Of a stretch of 37,613 nucleotides of DNA, positions 1 through 8,906 are shown in pieces (within the stretch, counting starts at the first letter, position 1; each line of letters starts with the position of its first letter). The position numbers and the translations under genes were made by a program. A model generated the notes under the pieces. That model worked only from the letters and a program-made list of their open reading frames with translations. It was not told the origin of the DNA and did no database searches. The stretch is taken from contig JAKLLS010000020.1 of the NCBI GenBank assembly GCA_022014155.1, positions 1-37,613 of the forward strand, written 5' to 3'. This DNA is from Marinobacter sp. Lineage in GTDB: Bacteria > Pseudomonadota > Gammaproteobacteria > Pseudomonadales > Oleiphilaceae.

Positions 1-200
1 CTCTGCGGGTGAAGCCCGGCATGGTGCTGGCAAAAAATCTGTACGCGGCCTCTGGAATGCTGCTACTTAACGAGGGCAAGGAACTGACTGCCCCTCTTAT
101 CGATAAGCTCGCCTCCTTCGAAAAAGGAGAACCGGACGGATACCGCTACACTCTGTATGTACACCGACCGGATGACGAGGAAACGGAGAACGAATCATGA
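1..200 (+). CDS. C-terminal fragment of a signalling protein (HD-GYP/HDOD response-regulator type), 5' truncated
   Basis: The reading frame is open from the left edge, so the gene starts outside the window; the first visible GTG at position 9 is probably an internal Val. The roughly 65 visible residues contain a PGMVLAKNL...GMLLLNEGKELT pattern. That pattern is common at the C-terminal end of receiver/HD-GYP or HDOD response regulators, where it forms a small beta-rich tail. The last residues are acidic and probably disordered. The stop overlaps the start of the next gene in an ATGA arrangement, which implies translational coupling and a shared operon. With only the tail visible, the catalytic or output domain cannot be determined. 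The family assignment is inference from the tail motif and the neighbours. Confidence 0.6.
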   Translation, partial: LRVKPGMVLAKNLYAASGMLLLNEGKELTAPLIDKLASFEKGEPDGYRYTLYVHRPDDEETENES

Positions 201-721
201 TCAAGATCCAGTTAGTGGATGATGAGCCCAATATCCTCAACGCCCTCAAACGCTTACTAAGACCGCAAGGCTGGGAGATTCATACCTTCGACAATGTGGA
301 AGCAGCACTTCAGGGTCTGCTAAAGCACGATTATGCGGTCATCGTCTCTGATTACCAGATGCCCTCAGCGGATGGCGTTACCTACCTCCAGTTTGCCAAG
401 CAACGGCAACCTGATGCCATGCGACTTGTATTAAGCGCCCACGGCGATCGCAACTCCATGATCAAGGCCATAAACCAGGCGGAGGTCTACCGTTATCTGT
501 CGAAACCCTGGGATGAATACGAAGTGGTCGCCGCAATCAAATCCGCGATCGATCTTTACGAACTAAAAACCGAAAACCGACGGCTTATAGCGGAGGTTCA
601 GGCACAGAGACAGATGCTCTGGGCGCGGGAGCAGGAATTACTCAGGCTGGAATCGGAGAACCCGGGCATTACTCGCGTAAAGCGGGATACGGATGGTTCT
701 GTCCTCATCAGCGATAAGTGA
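197..721 (+). CDS. Single-receiver response regulator with C-terminal coiled coil
   Basis: A 174-residue protein. Residues 1-120 are a CheY-like receiver: the acidic pair in VDDEPNIL near the N-terminus, the phospho-acceptor Asp in VSDYQMP (about residue 52), the Ser of the LSAHG switch strand, and the Lys of LSKPWD. The KPWD ending is typical of receivers attached to HD-GYP, HDOD or GGDEF outputs. After about residue 125 the chain is a heptad-like coiled coil rich in Glu, Gln and Arg, with no DNA-binding domain, so it probably works by protein contact. It overlaps the preceding gene by 4 bases and is followed 18 bases later by the MglA-like GTPase. A role as a phospho-switch for GTPase, kinase or motor partners in this operon is inferred from context. 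Confidence 0.88.
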   Translation: MIKIQLVDDEPNILNALKRLLRPQGWEIHTFDNVEAALQGLLKHDYAVIVSDYQMPSADGVTYLQFAKQRQPDAMRLVLSAHGDRNSMIKAINQAEVYRYLSKPWDEYEVVAAIKSAIDLYELKTENRRLIAEVQAQRQMLWAREQELLRLESENPGITRVKRDTDGSVLISDK

Positions 722-739
722 CTGTGATTAAGCAAAAAT

Positions 740-1408
740 ATGGCTGAATATACTTCGGAAGACAACAAACTCACCCTCAAGGTGGTGTTTTACGGTCCGG
801 CCTTGAGTGGAAAGACCACCAACCTGATGCAATTGCACTCCCTGCTGAACCCGGAGCGCAAGGGCGAACTGATGGTGCTTGAAACCCGGGATGACCGCAC
901 GCTGTTCTTCGACATGCTGCCCATCGGCCTAAAGAGCGATTCCGGTCTGGATCTGCGCCTGAAGTTGTACACTGTTCCCGGTCAAGTCCAGCACGACAGC
1001 ACCCGCAAAGCCGTTCTCTCTCGTGCAGACGGCGTTGTCTTCGTTGCGGACTCACAGCCCAGCCAGCAAGACAATAACGCCAACGCTTTTGGCAACCTGG
1101 AAGAGAATCTAGAGAAAGTCGGACTGGACATCGACACACTTCCCCTGGTGGTGCAGTTCAACAAACGGGACATTACGGGCGTTGTGGATGAAACCGTACT
1201 GCAAACGCGGTGGTCCGCCACACCCTGGTCGCCATTGATCATGGCTTCTGCCCTCCGAGGGCAGGGCGTCATTGAAACCTTCCGTACTTTACTGGATCGG
1301 TTGTACACCGAGATCAATGATGAATTTGAACTCGTCAGCCGTCACGGTATCGATCGCGACCGGTTTATCACCAGACTGAGCACCAGCCATGAGGTGAATC
1401 GTGCGTAG
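740..1408 (+). CDS. MglA-like small Ras-family GTPase
   Basis: A 222-residue cytoplasmic GTPase. The P-loop GPALSGKTT is at about residues 19-27. A switch I region with TLFFDMLPI lies near residue 55, the MglA-type TVPGQ replaces the eukaryotic DxxGQ in switch II, NKRD is the guanine-specificity motif, and a SAL motif follows. This combination is characteristic of bacterial MglA/Arf-like proteins, which set cell polarity for type IV pili and gliding motors in Myxococcus and twitching in Pseudomonas-like bacteria. No MglB/roadblock partner is visible in the window, so its GAP would have to be encoded upstream or elsewhere. The last 8 bases overlap the downstream kinase gene. The nearby receiver-PilB ATPase supports a role in positioning or gating a pilus or secretion motor (inference). 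Confidence 0.87.
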   Translation: MAEYTSEDNKLTLKVVFYGPALSGKTTNLMQLHSLLNPERKGELMVLETRDDRTLFFDMLPIGLKSDSGLDLRLKLYTVPGQVQHDSTRKAVLSRADGVVFVADSQPSQQDNNANAFGNLEENLEKVGLDIDTLPLVVQFNKRDITGVVDETVLQTRWSATPWSPLIMASALRGQGVIETFRTLLDRLYTEINDEFELVSRHGIDRDRFITRLSTSHEVNRA

Positions 1409-2546
1409 TTTTGAAGATGATCCCACCTTGGATGATCTGCTGACCCCAGAGCAGCTGCAGCGCCTGAACCACGCCCTGAGCGCATTGTGCCGCAAACCTG
1501 TCACCATAACGCCGCACCGACAGGACGACGCCGTTGCGGTCGAGTTCAATTTGGAAACCGTTGGCTGGCTGTCTGGTGGCGCGTCCCCGGGGGAACGGCA
1601 GGTTGCTTCCGAGCTAGTATCGTTTCTGATGATGTTTGTCGCCAAATACCGGTTGGCGGCAAACCTCCACCACGACACCACCGAGGCAAGTTACGCCGAG
1701 CTTCAACGCCAGAATGAGGCACTGAAAGCCTCTGAAGCCCGCTATCGCGAACTGTCCGGCCAGTTGCAGCAACGTGTTGATGAGCAGGTGGAAGTCATCC
1801 GCCAGACCCAACAGGAGCTGTACGAAAGTTCCCGCTTAAGATCGGTCGGCCATCTGGCAGCGGGCGTAGCCCATGAGATCAACAACCCCATCGGCTTCAT
1901 CTCCAGCAACCTGGGGGTGGCAAGGGACTACCTGGATGATCTCCGAGGCCTTTTACCAGGTACAGAAGCGAACCGTGAACTGCTTGATGATTTCCACGAC
2001 CTGATCGGCGAATCGGTAGATGGAGCGAAGCGTATTGCCAGCATTGTTTCGGACCTGAAAACCTTTTCCAGCATCGACCAGGCCGACTACACCCTGTGCG
2101 ACGTCAATAAATTACTCACCAGTGCCATTCACCTGTTGCAAACAGAGTATGGCCACCAATTGCACATTACAGAACGACTGGATGATATACCGAAAATTTC
2201 CGGTCACCCGGGACGCCTATCCCAAAGCCTTTACAACCTGCTGGACAACGCCGCCCATGCGCTGCGGGATGCTAAATCGGAGAACGGCCAGGGACGCATC
2301 CTGGTGAAAACCACCGCGCGGGACAATGAGGTGGACATCGTCATCCAGGACAACGGCTGCGGCATTCCCGACGCCAATCGCAGTCAAGTGTTCGATGCCT
2401 TCTACACCACTCGCCCGGTCGGTTCTGGCGCGGGCCTTGGGCTAACGGTCGCCCGCGACACGGTTCGCGCCCACCGGGGCACCATCAAGATAGACAGCCG
2501 GGAAGGCACAGGCACACGGGTAAGCCTGACCTTGCCGGGGACATAA
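1401..2546 (+). CDS. Soluble sensor histidine kinase
   Basis: A 381-residue kinase with no transmembrane segment. The GTG start at 1401 overlaps the GTPase stop by 8 bases and is preceded by a GAGGTG-like ribosome site. Residues 1-95 form an uncharacterised N-terminal domain, residues 100-145 a coiled coil, and a HisKA dimerisation helix carries the phospho-acceptor His158 in GVAHEINNP. The HATPase domain has an N-box (NLLDNAAHAL), G1 (DNGCGIP), F-box (FDAFYTTR) and G2 (GAGLGLTV). All catalytic boxes look intact. Being cytoplasmic, it may sense the GTPase or motor state rather than an external ligand. Likely partners are the receiver protein just upstream and the receiver of the ATPase immediately downstream (inference from operon position). 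Confidence 0.9.
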   Translation: MRSFEDDPTLDDLLTPEQLQRLNHALSALCRKPVTITPHRQDDAVAVEFNLETVGWLSGGASPGERQVASELVSFLMMFVAKYRLAANLHHDTTEASYAELQRQNEALKASEARYRELSGQLQQRVDEQVEVIRQTQQELYESSRLRSVGHLAAGVAHEINNPIGFISSNLGVARDYLDDLRGLLPGTEANRELLDDFHDLIGESVDGAKRIASIVSDLKTFSSIDQADYTLCDVNKLLTSAIHLLQTEYGHQLHITERLDDIPKISGHPGRLSQSLYNLLDNAAHALRDAKSENGQGRILVKTTARDNEVDIVIQDNGCGIPDANRSQVFDAFYTTRPVGSGAGLGLTVARDTVRAHRGTIKIDSREGTGTRVSLTLPGT

Positions 2547-2555
2547 GGATCCATC

Positions 2556-4802
2556 ATGGCAAAACGCTACGCGTCACTGTTCTTCGGCCAGGAAACCGGC
2601 AACGAACAGAAACCACCAAAGGAAGAGAAAAAAGCCCCCTATCGGCTACTGTTGGTGGATGACGAGCCCAACATCCTGGCCTCGTTGCGCCGGGTATTCC
2701 AGCGCGAAAATTATGAACTGTTGTTTGCTCGCAGTGCAGAAGAAGCCCTGCGAATCCTGGAGAAACAACCTGTTGAACTCATCATGACCGACTTCATGAT
2801 GCCGGGCATGAGCGGCAGCGAGCTGCTGCGGGAAGTTCGCGAGCGCTGGCCCCAGACGATACGCATCATGCTGACCGGCCACGCCAACACCGACGCGGTG
2901 ATGGGCTCCATCAAGGATGGCGCGGTGTATCGGTTCATTCTCAAGCCCTGGAACGATGACGACATTCGCCTGACCATTGCCCTGGCGCTGGAACAGTATG
3001 AACTGATCCAGCGTACCCGGTCACTTGAACAACAAACGGAAAAACAGAGCAAAGATCTGGAAACCATCAGCAAACTGACGGCCACCAACCGCAGTCAACT
3101 GGCGATCCTGCTGCACAAGAAAGGTTGGCTGAACCCCCAGCAGATTCAGCAACTGCACCGGGAAATGCAAAGTCAGAAAACCCCCGTGGTGCGCCAGCTT
3201 CTCAAACATGAATGGGTCGATTTCCGCAAGGTATACGAAATGCTGCGGGATGACATGATGTTTGAGGAAATTGACCTGCGGGAATTCCAGCCGGACCCCA
3301 GCCTCCTCTCTTTGGTTCCCCAGAAGATCTGCACTCGCCAACTCGTATTACCGCTGCGTGTACATGGCCAGCGCCTGCGACTGGCCATGGTCGACCCCAT
3401 GGATGTGAACCTTATCGACGAGCTGGGGTTCATGACCGGTTACACGATCCATCCGCTGCTGTGCGAAACCTCGCAGATGCAAGCCAAGCTGGCAGAAATA
3501 TTCGGAGAAACCAATGACCTGGATGAAATCGCCACCAAGGTAGGCGCCGATGATCCCTACGAGGGCATCGAGATTGTCCTGGATGAAGATACCGAGAAGG
3601 AATCTTTGGAACAGTTGCTCGGCAGCTCCGAGGAACCACCGGCGATCCGCCTGGTCAATGCCATTATCCTGGAAGCACTGCGCCTGGGGGCAAGCGACAT
3701 CCACGTACACCCGCGCACCAAATCCCTGGTGGTTCGCTACCGGATTGACGGCGTACTGCAGGACAAGATCCATATTCCCATGAACCTGCTGATGTCCGTG
3801 GTGTCGCGCATCAAGGTGATGGCGGAACTGGACATCACCGAGCGCCGCAAACCTCAGGATGGCCGCATTACCGTAAAAACGCCCATGCGGATTGTCGATC
3901 TGCGTATCTCCACTCTTCCCACCATTAATGGAGAGAAGGTGGTGATGCGGGTCCTGGAGCGACAGTCATCGGCGCAATCCCTGGAAGATCTGGGTTTGTC
4001 GGAGCACAACCGCAAACGGCTGATGCACGTGGTGGCCAAGCCCCAAGGTATTATTCTGGCCACCGGCCCCACCGGCAGCGGCAAAACCACTACCCTGTAT
4101 GCCCTGCTGCAACACAATGCTTCCCCGGAACGCAATTACGTCACCATTGAAGACCCGGTGGAATTCCACGTCGACATGGCCGGCCAGGTGCCAGTAAAGG
4201 AGCGAATTGGGCTGAACTTTGCCAGCGTGTTACGGGCCATTCTACGACAGGATCCCGACGTAATCCTGCTGGGGGAAATCCGCGATGAGGAAACCGCCGA
4301 TGTAGCATTCCACGCCGCCATGACCGGGCACCTGGTGTATTCCACACTGCACACCAGCTCCGCAGCGGCGACGGTTGCTCGCCTGCTCGATTTGGACCTC
4401 AAACCGTTCGTGCTGGCCTCAGCCCTTGAAGCCATCATTGCCCAGCGCCTGGTACGCCGAATCTGTTCGAGCTGTCGCGAGGAGATTGCACCGCCCATGG
4501 AAGTTCTTGACCAGCTTGGCCCAAAGTTTACGGGTGCCAACCTGACCTTCTATCAGGGCAAGGGCTGTGGAAAATGCCACAAAGGTTACAAAGGACGAGT
4601 CGCAATTCACGAAGTGCTGACCATGAACGAGACTTTGAGAATAGCCATCACCGAAGGCGCCAGCGCGATGCAGATTGAACATATCGCGCAGGAGCAAGGC
4701 ATGGAAATTCTTCTGGATGACGCACTGAAAAAGCTTAAGGATGGACTGACCACAGCAGACGAAATTCTCCGACTGTTGGGGCCGCAGGTGTTGAATGGCT
4801 GA
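2556..4802 (+). CDS. Receiver domain fused to PilB/GspE-type secretion ATPase
   Basis: A 748-residue fusion. Residues about 30-150 are a receiver (VDDEPNIL, phospho-acceptor Asp in TDFMMPG, Lys in LKPWNDDD). Residues about 165-310 resemble the MshEN/GspE N-terminal domain, which binds c-di-GMP in some homologues. Residues about 345-745 are the type II/IV secretion ATPase: Walker A GPTGSGKTTT near residue 505, an Asp box, Walker B ILLGEIRD, a His box with HLVYSTLHT, and a two-CxxC zinc site (CSSC...CGKC). It is therefore predicted to be a complete hexameric motor ATPase. The start has an AAGGA ribosome site. No pilin, platform or secretin gene lies nearby, so it must act on an apparatus encoded elsewhere. 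Phosphorylation probably gates assembly or activity; this is inference. Confidence 0.92.
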   Translation: MAKRYASLFFGQETGNEQKPPKEEKKAPYRLLLVDDEPNILASLRRVFQRENYELLFARSAEEALRILEKQPVELIMTDFMMPGMSGSELLREVRERWPQTIRIMLTGHANTDAVMGSIKDGAVYRFILKPWNDDDIRLTIALALEQYELIQRTRSLEQQTEKQSKDLETISKLTATNRSQLAILLHKKGWLNPQQIQQLHREMQSQKTPVVRQLLKHEWVDFRKVYEMLRDDMMFEEIDLREFQPDPSLLSLVPQKICTRQLVLPLRVHGQRLRLAMVDPMDVNLIDELGFMTGYTIHPLLCETSQMQAKLAEIFGETNDLDEIATKVGADDPYEGIEIVLDEDTEKESLEQLLGSSEEPPAIRLVNAIILEALRLGASDIHVHPRTKSLVVRYRIDGVLQDKIHIPMNLLMSVVSRIKVMAELDITERRKPQDGRITVKTPMRIVDLRISTLPTINGEKVVMRVLERQSSAQSLEDLGLSEHNRKRLMHVVAKPQGIILATGPTGSGKTTTLYALLQHNASPERNYVTIEDPVEFHVDMAGQVPVKERIGLNFASVLRAILRQDPDVILLGEIRDEETADVAFHAAMTGHLVYSTLHTSSAAATVARLLDLDLKPFVLASALEAIIAQRLVRRICSSCREEIAPPMEVLDQLGPKFTGANLTFYQGKGCGKCHKGYKGRVAIHEVLTMNETLRIAITEGASAMQIEHIAQEQGMEILLDDALKKLKDGLTTADEILRLLGPQVLNG

Positions 4803-7683
4803 ACGTCAGCTCACTTTCTGGTTTTGTCTGACGTTGGCATTGTCGATCTCATTGGCGGCGATAGGCGTCACTGTTCTGTTTGACGCAGCCACTCTCCACA
4901 ATGGAGCTGTTGGTCGCATTACGCTGAACCCTGGCAGCGGTCTGATGGCTATTGCCATCAGTATTGCCCTTTTTGCGGTTCTGTTCAGGTTACGGATAGT
5001 CGCGACTGTTACTTCGGCGACGATTATTGTGATGGCTTTTTTTTTCGCAGCCATACACCACCTCCTGCCCCCGACAATCGCCGTTCACAACTACTTCGAT
5101 AAGTTCCATATCAGCCCGGCAGTTTTGGTTGTCGTTTGCGTGATGGCTGTTTGCGTATTAAGCGCCATCCACCTCACCCGGGGGTGGCTGGCTGGTTTGA
5201 TTGCAGCCCCCGTAATAATGATTATCGGGCTCCTGTCCCTGTTATCTTACTGGCATCCACAGCTTGCTCTCATGAACCTGGGGAGCATCCCGGAAGCAAC
5301 GATTGTCGCCAGCCCCCTGGCCATACTGACAAGCCTGACGCTCCCCTTCCTCTTCCACTTCAATAAGTCCAAAGCCCCCCAGTTTTCCCGGGGACTGGTA
5401 TTAGTCGGTGTTCTGGGGATCACCATTACTACGATTACTTGGCACATCATGCGCTTGCATGCCAGTGAACACTTACAGCAGCGGGCCGAAACCATGGCAA
5501 TCCAGATGCAGGCTGCAGCCAATTCTGCTGTCGATGTCAGGTTAGCCCTGATTCAACGGTTGGCCGAACGTTTCCAGTTGGTGGATGGCCTGCCCTCTGA
5601 TCGCCTGTGGCAGCAGGAAGTGAATAGCTATTTACGAGATTTCCCCGAGATTCGACTGATCAACATACTCGACCCCAAAATGCGGCCGGTGAAGACGGAG
5701 TCACGTTCACCGGACGACCGATTCTGGATCCACGACTTTCTGGCGTTACCACAAAATCAGGCCTGGCTGCGTCATGTGAGTGAAACCAACGTCACTCACC
5801 TTAGTGCCCCCCAAAAAGACTCGCTGGATACATCGTATGCTGTAATTGCCGCCCCCTCCGCCAATCTCCAAAACCGCTCCTGGCTGGTGGCTGCAACCAT
5901 TAACCTCAATGAAGTCTTTAGCGAGTTGCAACAAAGGAGAAGGGGGGCGTTGGAGTTGCTCGTTAAATCCAGCGGGCAGACTATTTTCGATTCCACTGAT
6001 GGGGCTCGCCCTGAAGACAGCCATTTACTGGCGACACATGATCTCTACACCCACCATGACAGCGAATGGCAAATCGAAGTTTTCACAACGGGCCGCGCAT
6101 TGCAGGGTGATGAATTCTATCTTCCTCCCTTGATTCTCTTTACCGGCCTGGGGCTGAGTTTCCTGATGATGCTCAGCCACTTTTTCTGGCGTGAATCCGT
6201 CCACCACTCCCGGCGCCTGTCCACACTCAACGAAACGCTGAATCGTCACCTGGAAAAAGAACGATATCTCAGACACACCCATGAAAGAATTTTGGAATTC
6301 TCCCGGGAAATCCTTTGTTCTATCAGTCACGAAGGCGTGTTCACTGCCGTCAGCCCTGCCTGTGAAACCATCCTCGGCTATTCCCCCCAAGAGTTGATTG
6401 GTACCCGATACGATCGATTACTGCTGCCGGAGGACAAAGCATCGGCTGCTGACGAGATCAGGCAACTGGTGACGGGTGAGAATGAAAGGACCCAGGATCT
6501 TAAAACCCGCCTGAGGCACAAGAACGGCCATACGGTCACACTTGCGTGGACAGCAGAATGGTCAAAGGAGGACGATGCCCTGTTCTGCGTAGGCCGTGAC
6601 GTATCCAATGAGCTGGCGGCGGAAATCCTTACCCACGAACGGGAACAATTCTTCTCTCTCTCCCCCGACATGTTCTGCATAGTTGACCTGAATAATCACT
6701 TTTTTGAGGTGAACCAGAGTTTTGTGGAAACCCTGGGTTATGAAAGAAACGAGCTTTTGGGCACTTCATACCTGAAGCTTATCCACAAGGACGACAAACA
6801 CGCCGTCATTGAAGCGGTTCGATCCCTCGTAGCGGGCAACATCGTTAATGACCTTTATGTTCGCGCTCTTCACAGAGATGGAACGGAGCGTTGGCTACAA
6901 ATCAACGCCATCCTCAGTGCCGATGACCTGATCTACGCCGTGGCGCGAGATATCACTGAGGTTCAAGCCACTCAGGAAAGGCTCAAGGAAAGTGAGGCCC
7001 TGCTTCGTATCGCGGAACAATTGGCCCGAGTTGGCGGCTGGATTGTTGATATATCGTCCAACAAAACCCTATGGTCCGATGCTGTATGCGATATACATGA
7101 GGTTCCCAGAGGACATGTGCCTGATGTCGATGAAGCTATCCGCTATTACATTCCAGAACATCAGCAACGTATCAGGGATGCTGTTGAGCTCTGCATTGAA
7201 ACCGGCATTCCGTACGATGAAGAGTTACAAATACGTACAGCAAAAGGACACCTTCGCTGGGTAAGAACAATCGGACACGCAGTGAAGGATGCGAAAGGCA
7301 ACATTGCCAGGTTACAAGGTGCCTTTCAGGACATAACCGAAAATCGCCAGGCGACGGAACAGCTCCGAAGATATGCCGAGAGACAAGCCACGATCTTCGA
7401 GAGTATCACCGACGCCTTCTTTACTCTGGACAAGGACTGGCGATTCATCTACGTGAACAAGCGTTCGGAAGAAATCCTGCACAGGAGCCGCGAGGAGCTG
7501 TTGGGCAGAACGATCTGGGAATGGTTCCCCGAAGCCATTGGATCAGAATTCGATGACCAGTATCGATACGCCATGGAAACAGGTGAATCGGTCTCTTTCG
7601 AGGCCTACTACCCCCCCCTTGAGGCAATGGTTCGAAGTCAGTGCATACCCCTCCGAAGAAGGCCTGTCCGTCTATTACCGTAG
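4795..7683 (+). CDS. N-terminal part of a frameshifted membrane PAS sensor histidine kinase
   Basis: A 962-residue reading frame that starts 8 bases inside the upstream gene. About seven hydrophobic segments fill residues 5-220. A probable periplasmic sensor region (about 225-440) follows, then another transmembrane helix near 445-465, and PAS domains at about 500-610, 625-735, 745-865 and 870 onward. The frame ends abruptly in the middle of the fourth PAS, after YYPPL, with unrelated residues and a stop at 7683. The expected continuation of that PAS (RQWFEVSAYPSEEG...) is present in another frame immediately after a run of eight C at 7611-7618. Removing one C restores a single protein of about 1216 residues ending at 8446. 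As written, it would be a kinase-less receptor. It could be a sequencing error, a true pseudogene or a phase-variable allele. Confidence 0.85.
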   Translation: MAERQLTFWFCLTLALSISLAAIGVTVLFDAATLHNGAVGRITLNPGSGLMAIAISIALFAVLFRLRIVATVTSATIIVMAFFFAAIHHLLPPTIAVHNYFDKFHISPAVLVVVCVMAVCVLSAIHLTRGWLAGLIAAPVIMIIGLLSLLSYWHPQLALMNLGSIPEATIVASPLAILTSLTLPFLFHFNKSKAPQFSRGLVLVGVLGITITTITWHIMRLHASEHLQQRAETMAIQMQAAANSAVDVRLALIQRLAERFQLVDGLPSDRLWQQEVNSYLRDFPEIRLINILDPKMRPVKTESRSPDDRFWIHDFLALPQNQAWLRHVSETNVTHLSAPQKDSLDTSYAVIAAPSANLQNRSWLVAATINLNEVFSELQQRRRGALELLVKSSGQTIFDSTDGARPEDSHLLATHDLYTHHDSEWQIEVFTTGRALQGDEFYLPPLILFTGLGLSFLMMLSHFFWRESVHHSRRLSTLNETLNRHLEKERYLRHTHERILEFSREILCSISHEGVFTAVSPACETILGYSPQELIGTRYDRLLLPEDKASAADEIRQLVTGENERTQDLKTRLRHKNGHTVTLAWTAEWSKEDDALFCVGRDVSNELAAEILTHEREQFFSLSPDMFCIVDLNNHFFEVNQSFVETLGYERNELLGTSYLKLIHKDDKHAVIEAVRSLVAGNIVNDLYVRALHRDGTERWLQINAILSADDLIYAVARDITEVQATQERLKESEALLRIAEQLARVGGWIVDISSNKTLWSDAVCDIHEVPRGHVPDVDEAIRYYIPEHQQRIRDAVELCIETGIPYDEELQIRTAKGHLRWVRTIGHAVKDAKGNIARLQGAFQDITENRQATEQLRRYAERQATIFESITDAFFTLDKDWRFIYVNKRSEEILHRSREELLGRTIWEWFPEAIGSEFDDQYRYAMETGESVSFEAYYPPLEAMVRSQCIPLRRRPVRLLP

Positions 7684-8446
7684 TATCAACGAACGCAAAG
7701 AAGCCCAGGAGAAGCTCGAAACCACACTCCAGGAACTGGAGCGCAGTAACAGGGAACTCCAGGACTTCGCCTTTGTTGCCTCCCACGACCTTCAGGAGCC
7801 ACTAAGAAAAATTCAGGCATTCTCTGACCGCATGATCAGTAAGTCGGATCGGTTAACCACTCAGGATCAGGACTACCTCAAGCGGATGCAGTCCGCCGCT
7901 ATGCGAATGCAGGCCTTGATTCTCGATTTGCTAAGCTACTCCCGTGTAACAACCAAGGCCAGCCCCTTCGTCAACTGCGACACCAACCAGATATTGCAGG
8001 ATGTTATCCAGGACATGGAGACAACGATTGCACAGGAAAACGCTGTACTGGAAACATCCCGTTTACCCCCGGTCCACGGAGATCCGACGCAGATCCGCCA
8101 GGTGCTTCAGAACCTGTTGAGTAATGCCGTCAAATTTCATCCAACAGATCAGCCGCCGAGGATTCTGATCTATGCTGAAAATAAGACGCCGGACGGATGG
8201 ACACTGGTGGTTCAGGACAACGGCATAGGTTTTGACCCGAAGTATGTGGACAAGCTGTTCCATCCGTTCCAGAGGCTTCATCAGAGGCAGGAGTACACCG
8301 GTACCGGCATAGGCATGGCCATCGTCAAAAAGATACTGGATCGTCATGGCGCGTCGGTCGAAGTGAAAAGTGCCCCGAATGCTGGTACGTCTTTCAGAAT
8401 TCGGTTTATAACGAACCGAAAGGAGGCCCCCCAACAAGATGAATAG
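7538..8446 (+). CDS. C-terminal kinase part of the frameshifted PAS sensor histidine kinase
   Basis: The open frame begins at an ATG at 7538, but residues before about 7612 are out-of-frame readings of the fourth PAS; real homology starts at PPLRQWFEV. It then shows a coiled coil, a HisKA helix with SHDLQEPLRK (phospho-acceptor His codon at 7784-7786) of the phytochrome-like type, and an HATPase domain with N-box NLLSNAVKF, DNGIGFD, an F-box around LFHPFQRLH, and GTGIGMAIV. All kinase boxes are intact, so decay has not spread beyond the single frame break. The ATG has no convincing ribosome site, so independent expression is doubtful. The stop overlaps the next gene, an Rcp1-type receiver, which is the classical partner of phytochrome-type kinases. 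Confidence 0.85.
   Translation: MDQNSMTSIDTPWKQVNRSLSRPTTPPLRQWFEVSAYPSEEGLSVYYRSINERKEAQEKLETTLQELERSNRELQDFAFVASHDLQEPLRKIQAFSDRMISKSDRLTTQDQDYLKRMQSAAMRMQALILDLLSYSRVTTKASPFVNCDTNQILQDVIQDMETTIAQENAVLETSRLPPVHGDPTQIRQVLQNLLSNAVKFHPTDQPPRILIYAENKTPDGWTLVVQDNGIGFDPKYVDKLFHPFQRLHQRQEYTGTGIGMAIVKKILDRHGASVEVKSAPNAGTSFRIRFITNRKEAPQQDE
7611..7618 (+). repeat. Homopolymer run of eight C at a frameshift in the PAS kinase gene
   Basis: Eight consecutive C residues follow TACTA in the fourth PAS domain. Upstream codons read Tyr-Tyr-Pro-Pro-Leu into a dead end; seven C would keep the reading frame open into the kinase half. The junction of the two frames can therefore be placed at this run. Poly-C tracts of this length are known contingency loci in some pathogens and also common sites of sequencing error. 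Which applies here cannot be told from one sequence. Confidence 0.85.
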
Positions 8447-8906
8447 TCAGGATGTCTCACCCTTTGTCCTCGTGGCAGACGACGATCCGGATGATCGCCT
8501 GCTGATACAGGATGCGTTTGATGAGCGATGTAGAGAGTGCCGCCTTTGCTTCGTGCGGGATGGCGAGGAACTGATGCGATTTCTCAACGGCGATCCCGGC
8601 GTTGCGACACCGGAGTCGTGTTGTGGATTACCGGACTTGATCCTGCTCGACCTTAACATGCCCCTGAAAGATGGGCGACAAGCCCTGCAAGAGATCAAAT
8701 CCGACCCAAGACTGAGGAAACTGCCAACGGTGGTGTTGACCACTTCCAGGGGGGAGGATGACGTCGACGAATGTTATGGAAGGGGAGCAAACTCCTACAT
8801 CATAAAGCCGACCCGATATTCAGAATTACTGGATGTTGCCGAATCGTTGAAGAAATATTGGGTAGATACCGTTCGTCTGCCCGGGAATGCGGAAAATCAT
8901 GAGTAA
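8439..8906 (+). CDS. Rcp1-type single-domain response regulator
   Basis: A 155-residue stand-alone receiver. DDDPDDR at residues 8-14 is the acidic pocket, LILLDLNMP carries the phospho-acceptor Asp, TTS is the switch Thr/Ser, and IKP has the conserved Lys. The longer loop between strand 2 and the Asp, together with the DDxxDDRLLIQDAF start, is typical of the cyanobacterial phytochrome regulator Rcp1 family. The start overlaps the kinase stop by 8 bases and has an unusually good AAAGGAGG ribosome site (8419-8426). It is therefore probably the direct phospho-acceptor of the kinase encoded at 4795-8446. If that kinase is truncated by the frameshift, this receiver may be orphaned or served by another kinase in the operon. 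Confidence 0.92.
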   Translation: MNSQDVSPFVLVADDDPDDRLLIQDAFDERCRECRLCFVRDGEELMRFLNGDPGVATPESCCGLPDLILLDLNMPLKDGRQALQEIKSDPRLRKLPTVVLTTSRGEDDVDECYGRGANSYIIKPTRYSELLDVAESLKKYWVDTVRLPGNAENHE

